From UBA6107 sp034430175 (GTDB taxonomy: Bacteria; Chloroflexota; Anaerolineae; Anaerolineales; Anaerolineaceae), in the NCBI GenBank assembly GCA_034430175.1, contig DAOUFI010000015.1:65475-129474 (forward strand): a DNA stretch of 64,000 nucleotides, read 5' to 3'. A program made the position numbers and the translations under genes. Shown here piece by piece: positions 33,657 through 41,871 of the stretch (the stretch's first letter is position 1; every line of letters begins with the position of its first letter). A model generated the notes under the pieces. It saw only the letters and a list, made by a program, of their open reading frames with translations. It was not told the origin of the DNA and ran no database searches.

Positions 33657-34613
33657 TTAATTGCATCCCCCCTGACCATTCATACACGGGCAATCCTCAA
33701 ACTGGATGGTCGTGTGATCTATCTTAAATTCCTTCGTAAGCATCTCTTTGATCTTTTTCATCGTCGATGGCGCTTCGCTCTCTTGTGATTGTTTCAGAAC
33801 GATATGGGCGCTGAGCGCGACCGTACCTGAACAAATGCTCCACACGTGGAGATCATGAACTGAAACCACGTCAGGGATACAGCAGAGGCTCTGGTTGATC
33901 TTAGCGATCGAAAGTCCTTCAGGAACACCTTCAACCAAAATACGCATCGCGCCACGTAAAACACGAAACGAACTAACCAGGATGATGATACCGATCAGAA
34001 TGCTCATCAATGGGTCGATCCAGGTGATATTCGTTAATTTAATCAATATTGCAGCCAGGATGACTCCTACTGATGAGATGGCATCTCCCAAGACATGCAA
34101 GAATGCGCTGTTCAGGTTCAGGTCTTTACGAACCGATACCTGGTCATGCTCTTCATAATCGTGGTGATCATGTTCGTTGCCACCATGTTCGTGTTGATGA
34201 TCATGTCCACCCAGGATTAAAGCCACCGCCAGGTTTACCACCAAACCGATAACGGCGATGATCAACATCTCCATGCTCTGGATCGCAACAGGCTGCAACC
34301 AGCGTTTTATGGCTTCCACCCAAATCCCAATGGCAATCACCAACAGAGATAAACCATTTACCAGCGCCGCGAACACTTCCAGGCGGTGCCAGCCATAACT
34401 ATGAGCATCATCCGGAGGCAGGTTAGCTAATTTCAGAGCAATCAGGCTTAAGGCAAGCGCGAACAAGTCCATGAACACATGCGCCGCATCCGAGAGCAGC
34501 GCCAGAGATCCTGATATTAAACCTCCAATAACCTCGGCCACCAGGATTAGAGCCGTGAATACCATGGAAAAGACAAATCGTCTTTGAATTCCCTTGCTTT
34601 GATGAGCCAGCAT
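33657..34613 (-). CDS. Cation diffusion facilitator with His-rich loop (CzcD/ZitB-like)
   Basis: 318 residues, six helices. Helix 2 has LLSDAAHVFMDLFAL with the H/D metal pair, helix 5 has LNSAFLHVLGDAISSVGV. The loop between helices 4 and 5 is rich in His (HDHQHEHGGNEHDHHD), a mark of zinc exporters. The C-terminal domain ends with DCPCMNGQGGC, a further possible metal site. Zinc is the likely main substrate, by family analogy. A TATAAT (34632-34637, minus strand) lies close upstream and AGAGG precedes the start. A second, unlike CDF lies at 31594. Confidence 0.88.
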   Translation of the reverse strand: MLAHQSKGIQRRFVFSMVFTALILVAEVIGGLISGSLALLSDAAHVFMDLFALALSLIALKLANLPPDDAHSYGWHRLEVFAALVNGLSLLVIAIGIWVEAIKRWLQPVAIQSMEMLIIAVIGLVVNLAVALILGGHDHQHEHGGNEHDHHDYEEHDQVSVRKDLNLNSAFLHVLGDAISSVGVILAAILIKLTNITWIDPLMSILIGIIILVSSFRVLRGAMRILVEGVPEGLSIAKINQSLCCIPDVVSVHDLHVWSICSGTVALSAHIVLKQSQESEAPSTMKKIKEMLTKEFKIDHTTIQFEDCPCMNGQGGCN

Positions 34614-34659
34614 AAAATCCTCTAATGGGGAATTATATCATCTGTGCTAATAGAAAGTA

Positions 34660-35427
34660 TTAGTCTTTGCTAATTTCGATGTCGGCTACAGAATCGACAA
34701 TCGTGTCAGGACGGTAGGGGAATCGTTCCACATCTGCCCGTGTCGATACGCCGCTTAAGACCAGGATCGTTTCCAGGCCACTCATCACACCAGCCACCAC
34801 ATCCGTATCCATCCGGTCACCAATCATAACAGTGTTTTCTGAATGAACTCCCAAATAACGCATGGCGCTGCGCATCATCAAGGGATTGGGTTTACCGACA
34901 AAGAAAGGTGCTTTCCCCGTTGCTTTTTCGATCAACGCAGCCATGGCGCCGGTAGCCGGGACTATCCCTGATTCAAGCGGGCCTGTCGCGTCAGGATTGG
35001 TGGCGATGAATAACGCTCCATTGTTGATCAAGCGGATCGCCCGTGTGACACTCTCGAAATTGTAATTATTCACCTCGCCCAGAACTACATAATCAGGATC
35101 AGTATCTGTTTGCACATATCCCACGTCATGCAAAGCCTGGGTCAAACCGGTTTCACCAATGACAAAGGCAGTCCCATTCGGTCTCTGGCTCTGCAGAAAC
35201 TTGGCAGTGGCAATCGCTGAGGTAAATATATTCTCCGCCGGCACATTCAACCCCGAAGATTTCAAGCGGTGTTCAAGGTCGCGTTGAGTGTAAAGAGGAT
35301 TATTCGTAAGGATAAGGAATTTACAATCGTTTTGCTGCAAGCGGTCGATAAAGATGTCTGCCCCGGGGATCATCGATCTCCCCTTTACTAACACACCGTC
35401 CATATCGATCAGGTAATTCTTCTTCAT
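34660..35427 (-). CDS. NagD-like HAD-IIA hydrolase
   Basis: 255 residues. Catalytic DMDGVL (Asp8 and Asp10) at the N-terminus, motif II LILTNNP, the C2 cap with DYVVLGEVNNYNFESV, Lys in FFVGKPNPLMM, and motif IV MIGDRMDTDVVAG. This is the NagD branch, which dephosphorylates nucleotide monophosphates or glycolipid phosphates. Length and order are normal. The start has no strong Shine-Dalgarno. A TAAAAT -10 box sits at 35455-35460 on the minus strand. Confidence 0.87.
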   Translation of the reverse strand: MKKNYLIDMDGVLVKGRSMIPGADIFIDRLQQNDCKFLILTNNPLYTQRDLEHRLKSSGLNVPAENIFTSAIATAKFLQSQRPNGTAFVIGETGLTQALHDVGYVQTDTDPDYVVLGEVNNYNFESVTRAIRLINNGALFIATNPDATGPLESGIVPATGAMAALIEKATGKAPFFVGKPNPLMMRSAMRYLGVHSENTVMIGDRMDTDVVAGVMSGLETILVLSGVSTRADVERFPYRPDTIVDSVADIEISKD

Positions 35428-35485
35428 TTTTCATCCTTTGGTCATAATGCTTCCATTTTAGCACGAAAGAGAAACCCAAATCGGG

Positions 35486-35491
35486 TATAAT
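35486..35491 (+). promoter_or_regulatory. -10 box of the sortase gene
   Basis: A perfect TATAAT 32 bases before the GTG start of the sortase gene, divergent from the NagD-like gene. The -35 region is weak. Confidence 0.45.
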
Positions 35492-35523
35492 CACTCTGAA
35501 GAATCCTGAGGAAGAGGAAGATT

Positions 35524-36420
35524 GTGTCACGGCAGCGTTCGCTCGACGATCTCTCTAAAGAGGAAATCCGCCAATTGCTGGTGGAAAAAAGCCGCAAAGA
35601 CCGTGACGCACGCATCGACGCCTACAAACGTAGCGGTAGAGTGCTCCCCATTCCGGTGGACAGCTCTTTAACTGGCACAAATAAGGAACCTGAATCAACG
35701 TTCGAAGCTTATCCGGTCAGACGCAAACGTGACCGTAAACGTGAGAATTTCGACCGCTTCCTGATGTCGCTCGAAATCTTTGGCGTCATTGGTCTGGTGG
35801 TCATCTTCATCTATGGCGTTCGTTTGTTGAATAACCTTAACCAGCAGGTTTCGGAATCACTGGTGCAGCCGAGCATTACTCCTACTGCGTTATTCACCGC
35901 AGTGGTCCTGCCTGGCGGTCACACCCCTCCAGTAAATGGAAGCGAAGTGGTTTTCAATGAATCGGAGATCCCCGAACACCTGCGCCCATTAATGCAAAGT
36001 CTGGCGGATATCCCAGTACCCACGTCTAGCCCACAGCAGGCCATACGCATCCAGATTCCCGCGATCAACGTAGACGCTCCAATAGTTCAGGGAGATGGTT
36101 GGGAACAGCTTAAGAAAGGCGTTGGTCAGCATGTTGGCAGCGCGGATCCTGGCCAAACAGGCAACATGGTCCTGACAGCACACGACGATGTTTTCGGCGA
36201 GATTTTCCGTTATCTCGACCAACTGAAAAAAGGCGACCAGATCGTGATTTACACAGCAATTCGAGCGTATACTTATGTGGTTACCGGCAGCCAGGTGGTG
36301 GAGCCCACTCGCGTGGATGTTATGAATCCCACGGACAACCCCACCCTTACCCTGATCTCCTGCTATCCATACCGGGTGGACAACAAAAGGATCATCGTCA
36401 GCGCCGAATTACAACAGTAA
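35524..36420 (+). CDS. Sortase
   Basis: 298 residues from a GTG start with GGAAG upstream. A cytoplasmic, charged N-terminus (about 1-75) is followed by one membrane helix (about 78-100), a linker, and the sortase beta-barrel (about 165-298). Catalytic residues are H220 (LTAHDDVFG), C280 (LISCYPY) and R289 (DNKRIIV). The lipid-side orientation and sequence around the Cys suggest class D or E, not housekeeping class A. No LPxTG-type substrate or second sortase is seen in the window. The gene runs into a small membrane-protein gene 26 bases away. Confidence 0.87.
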   Translation: MSRQRSLDDLSKEEIRQLLVEKSRKDRDARIDAYKRSGRVLPIPVDSSLTGTNKEPESTFEAYPVRRKRDRKRENFDRFLMSLEIFGVIGLVVIFIYGVRLLNNLNQQVSESLVQPSITPTALFTAVVLPGGHTPPVNGSEVVFNESEIPEHLRPLMQSLADIPVPTSSPQQAIRIQIPAINVDAPIVQGDGWEQLKKGVGQHVGSADPGQTGNMVLTAHDDVFGEIFRYLDQLKKGDQIVIYTAIRAYTYVVTGSQVVEPTRVDVMNPTDNPTLTLISCYPYRVDNKRIIVSAELQQ

Positions 36421-36446
36421 AAAATCATATCTCCAAGGAGTATGTT

Positions 36447-36656
36447 ATGGCAAACAAAAGCAAAAAACGTTCCGTTTCATCAACCCCCGCAGCAAAAACT
36501 GAAAAGAGCGTAAAACCCTCTTTAAGCAGTGGCCGTACTTTTTCGAATGAATTTAATCCCGATTACACTTTCGTCAAGCAGGATCTCAAACGGATCGCCA
36601 TTCTGGCGAGTACTTTCGTTGTCATCCTGATTGCGTTATCCTTTATCCTGAAATAA
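36447..36656 (+). CDS. Small single-helix membrane protein
   Basis: 69 residues. It is basic and Ser/Lys-rich at the N-terminus (KSKKRSVSSTPAAKTEKS), then has one C-terminal membrane helix (ILASTFVVILIALSFIL). CAAGGAG precedes the ATG. I do not know a family. It lies just after the sortase gene on the same strand and may be co-transcribed. A 7-bp inverted repeat (36664-36670 with 36681-36687), without a U run, follows it. Confidence 0.6.
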   Translation: MANKSKKRSVSSTPAAKTEKSVKPSLSSGRTFSNEFNPDYTFVKQDLKRIAILASTFVVILIALSFILK

Positions 36657-36718
36657 GCTATTCCCCGGTTTTAGCGGTTCAACCGGGTATATCACTAATC
36701 AGTTTCAAGGAGAGTGTT

Positions 36719-37786
36719 ATGTCCCATATGTTTGTGCCGGGTCCCGTGGATGTGGCTCCGGAAGTATTGGCAGCGCAAGCCAAACCGATGCTCCCCCACC
36801 GCAGCAAGGATTTTGAAGAGCTTTTCCGTCGCAACGAAGAAAGAGCGAAACAACTCTTCTATACTCAATACCGCATCTTCCAGGGAGCTTGCTCCGGATC
36901 AGGTATGCAGGAAGCCGGCATCCGCAATTTTGTCCAGCAGGATGTTCTATCATGCGTTAATGGCGCCTTTGCCCAGCGCTGGAACGATGTGGCGATTGCC
37001 AATGGCAAACAAGCCGATAAACTCGAGGTTGAATTTGGCGAAGCCATCACCCCGGAGATGCTGCGTGATGCCCTGAAAAAGAAACACTACGAGGCCGTCA
37101 CAATCGTTCATAATGAGACTTCAACCGGTGTGCAGAACCCCGTTCAAGAACTGTGCAAAGTGGTACAAGAAGTCAGCCCCGATACATTGATCCTGGTGGA
37201 TGCTGTTTCCTCCCTGGGCGGCGTCAAGATCGAAATGGACGCCTGGGGCATCGACTTTTTACTGACCAGCTCTCAAAAATGCCTCGCCCTACCACCCGGT
37301 CTGGCCCTGGCTTCCGCCTCCGACCGCGCCATGAAGAAAGCCGAATCCGTCTCCAACCGTGGTTGGTACTTTGACTTGCTACTGATGGAAAAACACCGAA
37401 TCAAAGACTCCACCCCCATGACTCCAGCCATGGCTCTGATCTTTGCCCTCGATGTTCAGCTAGACCGCATTCTCGAAGAAGGCCTTGAAGCTCGCTTTGC
37501 ACGCCACGCTGCCATGTCCAAGAAAGTGCAGGACTGGTGCATCGCCAACGGCATGGAACCCCTTGCCAAAGACCCATATCGTTCACACACCGTCGTGACG
37601 GTCAAGAATGAACTCAAGTGGGATATCAGCGCGCTTAATAAGTTCCTGCAAACCCGTGGAATGCGCATCGCGAACGGCTACGGCAAGATCAAAGACCTGA
37701 CATACCGCATCGCCACCATGGGTGAGACATCGATGGAAGACATCGACAAACTCCTCACCGGTATGACCGATTTCATGAAGCAGTAA
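36719..37786 (+). CDS. Class V aminotransferase (serine-glyoxylate/alanine-glyoxylate type)
   Basis: 355 residues. The class V fold is clear: MFVPGPVDVAPEVLAAQ at the N-terminus, then VHNETSTGVQNPV, then VDAVSSLGGVKIEMDAWGIDFLLTSSQKCLALPPGLA with the PLP lysine K187. The SSQK-PPG pattern fits alanine-glyoxylate, serine-glyoxylate or phosphoserine-like aminotransferases. With the phosphoglycerate dehydrogenase-like gene at 24009 it could serve serine synthesis in place of SerC, though the two are 12 kb apart. AAGGAGAG precedes the ATG. A strong terminator follows. Confidence 0.85.
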   Translation: MSHMFVPGPVDVAPEVLAAQAKPMLPHRSKDFEELFRRNEERAKQLFYTQYRIFQGACSGSGMQEAGIRNFVQQDVLSCVNGAFAQRWNDVAIANGKQADKLEVEFGEAITPEMLRDALKKKHYEAVTIVHNETSTGVQNPVQELCKVVQEVSPDTLILVDAVSSLGGVKIEMDAWGIDFLLTSSQKCLALPPGLALASASDRAMKKAESVSNRGWYFDLLLMEKHRIKDSTPMTPAMALIFALDVQLDRILEEGLEARFARHAAMSKKVQDWCIANGMEPLAKDPYRSHTVVTVKNELKWDISALNKFLQTRGMRIANGYGKIKDLTYRIATMGETSMEDIDKLLTGMTDFMKQ

Positions 37787-37807
37787 GTGATTTAGTCACC
37801 AAACAAT

Positions 37808-37832
37808 AACAGAGCAGGCAATCTGCTCTGTT
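37808..37832 (+). terminator. Intrinsic terminator of the aminotransferase gene
   Basis: A 10-bp stem (37808-37817 with 37823-37832), a GCAAT loop and a T run. Confidence 0.9.
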
Positions 37833-37945
37833 TTTTAATTATTTTTGAGCAATCTCCCTCTTCACACCAACCACGAATTTTTTCAGCGGCTCATCGAGCC
37901 TCTTTTTACGATTTGCTGTTCATTCGTACCATTCGTGAAATTAAG

Positions 37946-37974
37946 AATCCCCCCTCATTAAACAGGGGGGGATT
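37946..37974 (-). terminator. Hairpin downstream of gatB
   Basis: A 9-bp stem of AATCCCCCC (37946-37954) with GGGGGGATT (37966-37974), 18 bases beyond the gatB stop on the minus strand. The 110 bases between it and the previous terminator hold nothing I can identify. Confidence 0.6.
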
Positions 37975-37991
37975 CGGTCTAAAAAATAAAG

Positions 37992-39446
37992 TTACTTCAA
38001 TAACTCTTCCAGAATCGCTTTCGCCTTTGAAGCATCCGCTTTACCCTGCATTTTCTTCATCACGGAGCCAACAAACCAGCCAATCAAACCCACCTTGCCG
38101 CCTTTATAAGCTGTCACTTCATTGGGGCTTTCAGCAAGTACCTGCTCGCAAACGCCACGGATCGCGCCATCATCGCTCACTTTGGCTAGACCCTCATCGG
38201 TCACAATTTGAGAAGGCGCTTTACCTGTTGCCTGTACTTTTTCAAGCAAGCTTTTGCCTGTAGTGATGTTAATCGTTCCGGCATCCACCAGCTTAATAAT
38301 CTCCGCCAGGGCTTTTGGGGTCAACTTCATTTCTTCAGGATTCAGGCTCTGCTCATTGATCATACGTAAGACATCGTTCATCAACCAGTTCGAGACCTTC
38401 TTGGGATCACTGCCATATTCCCTGACTGACGTCTCGTAATAATCCGAGAGCTTGCGTTCGGAGGTTAATATATCGGCGTCATACTCGGGCAAACCATATT
38501 GCTCCACAAAACGGGAGCGCCTTACCAGAGGCAGTTCAGGGAAATCTCTCAGGATGGCGTCACGCCATTCATCTGTCAAGCGGATGGGCAGCAAATCCGG
38601 TTCGCGAAAGTAGCGGTAATCTGCTTCTGTCTCTTTCGAACGCATCTTCTTGAGTGTTCCGGTATCCTCGTCCCATTCCAACGTCCACGCTTCGATACGA
38701 TGTCCGGCTTCGACCTCGCGGATCTGGCGTTCGACTTCCTTGGCAATAGCGTCGCGGACAGCGTCGATGGAATTGACGTTCTTGATCTCAGTTTTGGGGT
38801 TCAGAATTGTTTCCCCCTTTACACGAATTGAGACGTTGGCATCGCAGCGCAGGTGAGCTTTCTCCATGTCGGCTTCGGAAATACCCAACCAGCGCAGTAA
38901 CTGGCGCAACCGGATCAGGTATTGTCCAGCTTCATCAGCGGTGCGCAAGTCAGGACCAGTCACCATCTCCACCAGTGGCACGCCGCAGCGGTTAAAATCG
39001 ATGAAACGGCGGTTTCCTACGTTCTTGGTCTTGCCGGCATCCTCTTCGATGTGCAACTTCCAGATCGAAACTCGGCGGGTATATGGCATTTTATCCGGAG
39101 AAGCGGCTGCCGGGATGGGCAAGTCGAGATAGCCGCCCTTGCCCAGCGATTGATCGAATTGTGAAATCTGATACCCCTTGGGCAGGTCGGGATAAAAGTA
39201 ATTCTTGCGGTCAAAGAAGGAAAGAGGACGAATCTCCGAGTGCATGGCATTGGCCAGCAGCACGGCCTTTTCAACAACACGTTTGTTCAACACGGGCAAC
39301 ACTCCGGGCAGGCCACAGCAGACCGGGCAAACGTTGGTATTGGGAGGGTCAAACCACGAATCCGCTTTGCATGAGCAAAATATTTTGGTGGTGGTATTGA
39401 GTTGGATGTGGGTTTCAAGCCCGATCACTGCTTCATATTCAGTCAT
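37992..39446 (-). CDS. gatB: Asp/Glu-tRNA amidotransferase subunit B
   Basis: 484 residues. GatB binds the misacylated tRNA and activates the carboxylate with ATP so GatA-derived ammonia can amidate it. Marks include EAVIGLETHIQLNTTTKIFCSC, the zinc-binding C-x-C and CPVCCGLPG, DLPKGYQISQFDQSLG, and the C-terminal YqeY-like tail (about 330-484) with GKVGLIGWFVGSVMKKMQGKADASKAKAIL. It is the third gene of a minus-strand gatC-gatA-gatB cluster, 54 bases after gatA. The set implies that at least one of Asn-tRNA or Gln-tRNA is made indirectly. Confidence 0.95.
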   Translation of the reverse strand: MTEYEAVIGLETHIQLNTTTKIFCSCKADSWFDPPNTNVCPVCCGLPGVLPVLNKRVVEKAVLLANAMHSEIRPLSFFDRKNYFYPDLPKGYQISQFDQSLGKGGYLDLPIPAAASPDKMPYTRRVSIWKLHIEEDAGKTKNVGNRRFIDFNRCGVPLVEMVTGPDLRTADEAGQYLIRLRQLLRWLGISEADMEKAHLRCDANVSIRVKGETILNPKTEIKNVNSIDAVRDAIAKEVERQIREVEAGHRIEAWTLEWDEDTGTLKKMRSKETEADYRYFREPDLLPIRLTDEWRDAILRDFPELPLVRRSRFVEQYGLPEYDADILTSERKLSDYYETSVREYGSDPKKVSNWLMNDVLRMINEQSLNPEEMKLTPKALAEIIKLVDAGTINITTGKSLLEKVQATGKAPSQIVTDEGLAKVSDDGAIRGVCEQVLAESPNEVTAYKGGKVGLIGWFVGSVMKKMQGKADASKAKAILEELLK

Positions 39447-39500
39447 GATTCCTCTACACTACTAATCGTTTCCAACGGTTACTGTCGTAACACGAAATAA

Positions 39501-41084
39501 TTATCTAAGCACACCCGGCAGCACTTTTCGCCATGCTTCATCAGAAGTTGCCTGCTCGTATGCGCGACCGATACGGAAGAGCTTGTCTTCGGTGTAATCG
39601 GCACCCAGTAATTGAATGCCAATGGGCAGGTTCGTTCCATCCAGCCCGCCTGGCAGCGAAATTCCGGGAACGCCAGCGTGGTTAGCAGGAACGGTCAATT
39701 GGTCGGCATACTGCATGAGCACCGAATCGCCGTAGACCGCGTCCATGGCAAAGGCCGTGGTTGGTGTTGTAGGCGTCAGCAGGGCATCCAGGCGGTACTT
39801 CCCCTGCGGATCGAAGGCTTCTTCGAAGTCGCGGCGAATCATGGTGCGGACACGCAAGGCGCGCTGATAATACTGCTCGCTGTACTGGGCAGCGCTCACG
39901 TACATGCCCATCAGGATGCGTAATTTGGGTTGTAAGCCAAATCCCTCGTTGCGCGAGATCTTGTACATCTGCTTGAGGTCGGTATACTGCTTGCGCGTGC
40001 GCAGTCCGTACTTGACGCCGTCATATCGGTGCAAATTGGAAGCGGCTTCCACGCGGCTGACCACAAAGTAAGCCGGAATGCCAAAGCGCGTGTTGGGCAT
40101 GGGCACGTCTTCAACGATCTCCGCGCCAAGCGATGCCAAAACCTGGGCAGCTCGGCGTACGGCTTCTTCGATCTCTTTTGGCAGTGATTGTTGGTGAAAT
40201 TCACCGGTCTTTAGGTCTGGGAAGGTGATACGGAAATAATCGGGTGAAAGTCCTATGCGCATTCCCTTGACGCCCTTTTCCAACCCGCTCATGTAATCGG
40301 CCACAGGGAGGACGGTTGCCGTGCTGTCGTGCTCATCAGCACCCGCGATCACCTGCAGCATGGCGGCTGCGTCGCTCACCGTGCGTGCCACCGGGCCTGG
40401 ACAATCCAACGAGGAAGCAAACGCGATCAACCCATAACGCGATACGCGTCCGTAAGTGGGTTTGACTCCGACCACTCCGCAAAACGCAGCCGGTTGACGG
40501 ATCGATCCAGCGGTATCCGTCCCGAGCGACAATGGCGCCTCTCCGGCAGCCACCGATGCGGTACTGCCTCCCGAGGAACCGCCGGGAACCCGGCTCGTAT
40601 CCCACGGGTTGCGCGTGGAAGGCTGGAAGGCGGAAGATTCCGTAGAGGATCCGTAAGTAAATTCATCCAGGTTGACCTTGCCGATCATCACCGCGCCGGC
40701 TTTTTGCATACGTTCCACTGGTGTGGCGGTGTATGGAGCGGTGAAATTTGCCAGTATTCGTGAAGCTGCGGTGGAGGGAGTGTTCTTGACGCAGAAAATA
40801 TCTTTAACGGTAAATGGCACCCCCGCAAGTGGCCCAGGATCTTTACCGGCCGCCAGGTCAGCGTCCACAGCGCGAGCCTGTTCCAGTGCCAGATCATCGG
40901 TGAGTGTGATGAAGGAATGAACCTTCTGTTTGTCATCGTCGGTCACCACCTGATCGAGCGCACCGGGTCGTCCGTCCACCCGACCGATGCGCTGCAGGCA
41001 AGATTGCAAGATTTCCACAGCCGAGGTCTTTTTCTCGCGCAGGAGTTTGGTCATTTCAAGTGCTGAAAGGTCGCATAATTCCAT
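39501..41084 (-). CDS. gatA: Asp/Glu-tRNA amidotransferase subunit A
   Basis: 527 residues. Amidase-signature enzyme that frees ammonia from glutamine. The Ser-cisSer-Lys triad lies in GVPFTVKDIFC (Lys), VPGGSSGGSTASVAAGEAPLSLGTDTAGSIRQPAAFCGVVGVKP (both Ser). The C-terminal region VPANHAGVPGISLPGG is typical. It is about 40 residues longer than many GatA proteins, with a longer N-terminal segment. It lies six bases after gatC on the minus strand. Confidence 0.95.
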   Translation of the reverse strand: MELCDLSALEMTKLLREKKTSAVEILQSCLQRIGRVDGRPGALDQVVTDDDKQKVHSFITLTDDLALEQARAVDADLAAGKDPGPLAGVPFTVKDIFCVKNTPSTAASRILANFTAPYTATPVERMQKAGAVMIGKVNLDEFTYGSSTESSAFQPSTRNPWDTSRVPGGSSGGSTASVAAGEAPLSLGTDTAGSIRQPAAFCGVVGVKPTYGRVSRYGLIAFASSLDCPGPVARTVSDAAAMLQVIAGADEHDSTATVLPVADYMSGLEKGVKGMRIGLSPDYFRITFPDLKTGEFHQQSLPKEIEEAVRRAAQVLASLGAEIVEDVPMPNTRFGIPAYFVVSRVEAASNLHRYDGVKYGLRTRKQYTDLKQMYKISRNEGFGLQPKLRILMGMYVSAAQYSEQYYQRALRVRTMIRRDFEEAFDPQGKYRLDALLTPTTPTTAFAMDAVYGDSVLMQYADQLTVPANHAGVPGISLPGGLDGTNLPIGIQLLGADYTEDKLFRIGRAYEQATSDEAWRKVLPGVLR

Positions 41085-41090
41085 AATGAT

Positions 41091-41411
41091 CTACTTCAAC
41101 GTGGTATGGGGAATATCAGGGACAACGATGTATCCATCTTCTAACTCGGGCGCCTGAGACAGGATATCCTTTACGTCTGGTGAAAGCTTCCACTCGTCAG
41201 CGCGTGGACTTGAACTCTGTTCGGGCGTGAAGGGAACCCCGTGCAGATTGGCTGGAACGGAGGGGTCGATGGGAATCGCTTCCAATTCATGGATGGATTT
41301 CAACTGGTTGTTCAATTGCTTGCGTAAGTATTCAGCCTGTGTATCGTCCAGTTCAAGAGCAGCCAGATCGACAAGGTGTTCAAAGATTTCCGGGGTTATT
41401 TGATCACTCAT
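41091..41411 (-). CDS. gatC: Asp/Glu-tRNA amidotransferase subunit C
   Basis: 106 residues. It wraps around GatA and GatB and stabilises the complex. Typical features are the N-terminal ITPEIFEHLVDLAALELDDTQAEYLRKQLNNQL and the C-terminal RADEWKLSPDVKDILSQAPELEDGYIVVPDI. It is the first gene of the gatCAB cluster, with gatA six bases downstream. The upstream gap to the next minus-strand gene is 43 bases. Confidence 0.92.
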   Translation of the reverse strand: MSDQITPEIFEHLVDLAALELDDTQAEYLRKQLNNQLKSIHELEAIPIDPSVPANLHGVPFTPEQSSSPRADEWKLSPDVKDILSQAPELEDGYIVVPDIPHTTLK

Positions 41412-41454
41412 AGGGGTCCATTCAATTGAATTTAATAAACAACTTGGTAAAACA

Positions 41455-41727
41455 TCACCTCACGATGGGAGTGGATGTTGGGATGGGTGTGCTGGAAGGA
41501 TGCGGTGTGGGTGTGTTCCAGGGAGTAGGTGTCCATGTAGGTGGCATTCTTACCGGTGTGTACGTCGAGGTAGGGATATCGATGGTTGCCGGCAGCGTCG
41601 CGGGGGGTAATGGATTGACTGAGGAAGTGGGGTCGTTGAAGATCGTCATGACGATAATGATAACAATGACAGTCGCGATCAAAACAAGAACGGAAAGAAC
41701 ATCCCAAATCTTAATGTTCAACTTCAT
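41455..41727 (-). CDS. Small membrane-anchored protein with Thr/Pro-rich tail
   Basis: 90 residues. A single membrane helix (about 9-30, ISVLVLIATVIVIIIVMTIF-like) is followed by about 55 residues made mostly of Thr, Pro, Ser and Trp (TWTPTPWNTPTPHPSSTPIPT), which would lie outside the cell. GGAGG stands seven bases before the ATG. There is no fold in the tail, so this may be a spacer or anchor. The opposite strand frames do not match any known protein. Confidence 0.6.
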   Translation of the reverse strand: MKLNIKIWDVLSVLVLIATVIVIIIVMTIFNDPTSSVNPLPPATLPATIDIPTSTYTPVRMPPTWTPTPWNTPTPHPSSTPIPTSTPIVR

Positions 41728-41823
41728 TTGCCAGCCTCCTCAGACCGGTTTTCCGCCAAATTTCGTCCTTTTGTGAGTATATCCGACTTTGAGTGCATGT
41801 CAAGCAGGTTGAATTAATGAAAG

Positions 41824-41852
41824 AGGCACAGAGTAATCAAACCTCTGTGCCT
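41824..41852 (-). terminator. Hairpin after the three-repeat surface protein
   Basis: A perfect 10-bp stem (41824-41833 with 41843-41852) lies 20 bases beyond the stop at 41872 on the minus strand. The U run is weak. Confidence 0.6.
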
Positions 41853-41871
41853 GATCGATTCCAAGTAAATA

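Noticed and set aside
36664..36687. Intrinsic terminator before the aminotransferase gene
   Set aside because: There is a 7-bp inverted repeat but no U run follows, so it was not listed as a terminator.
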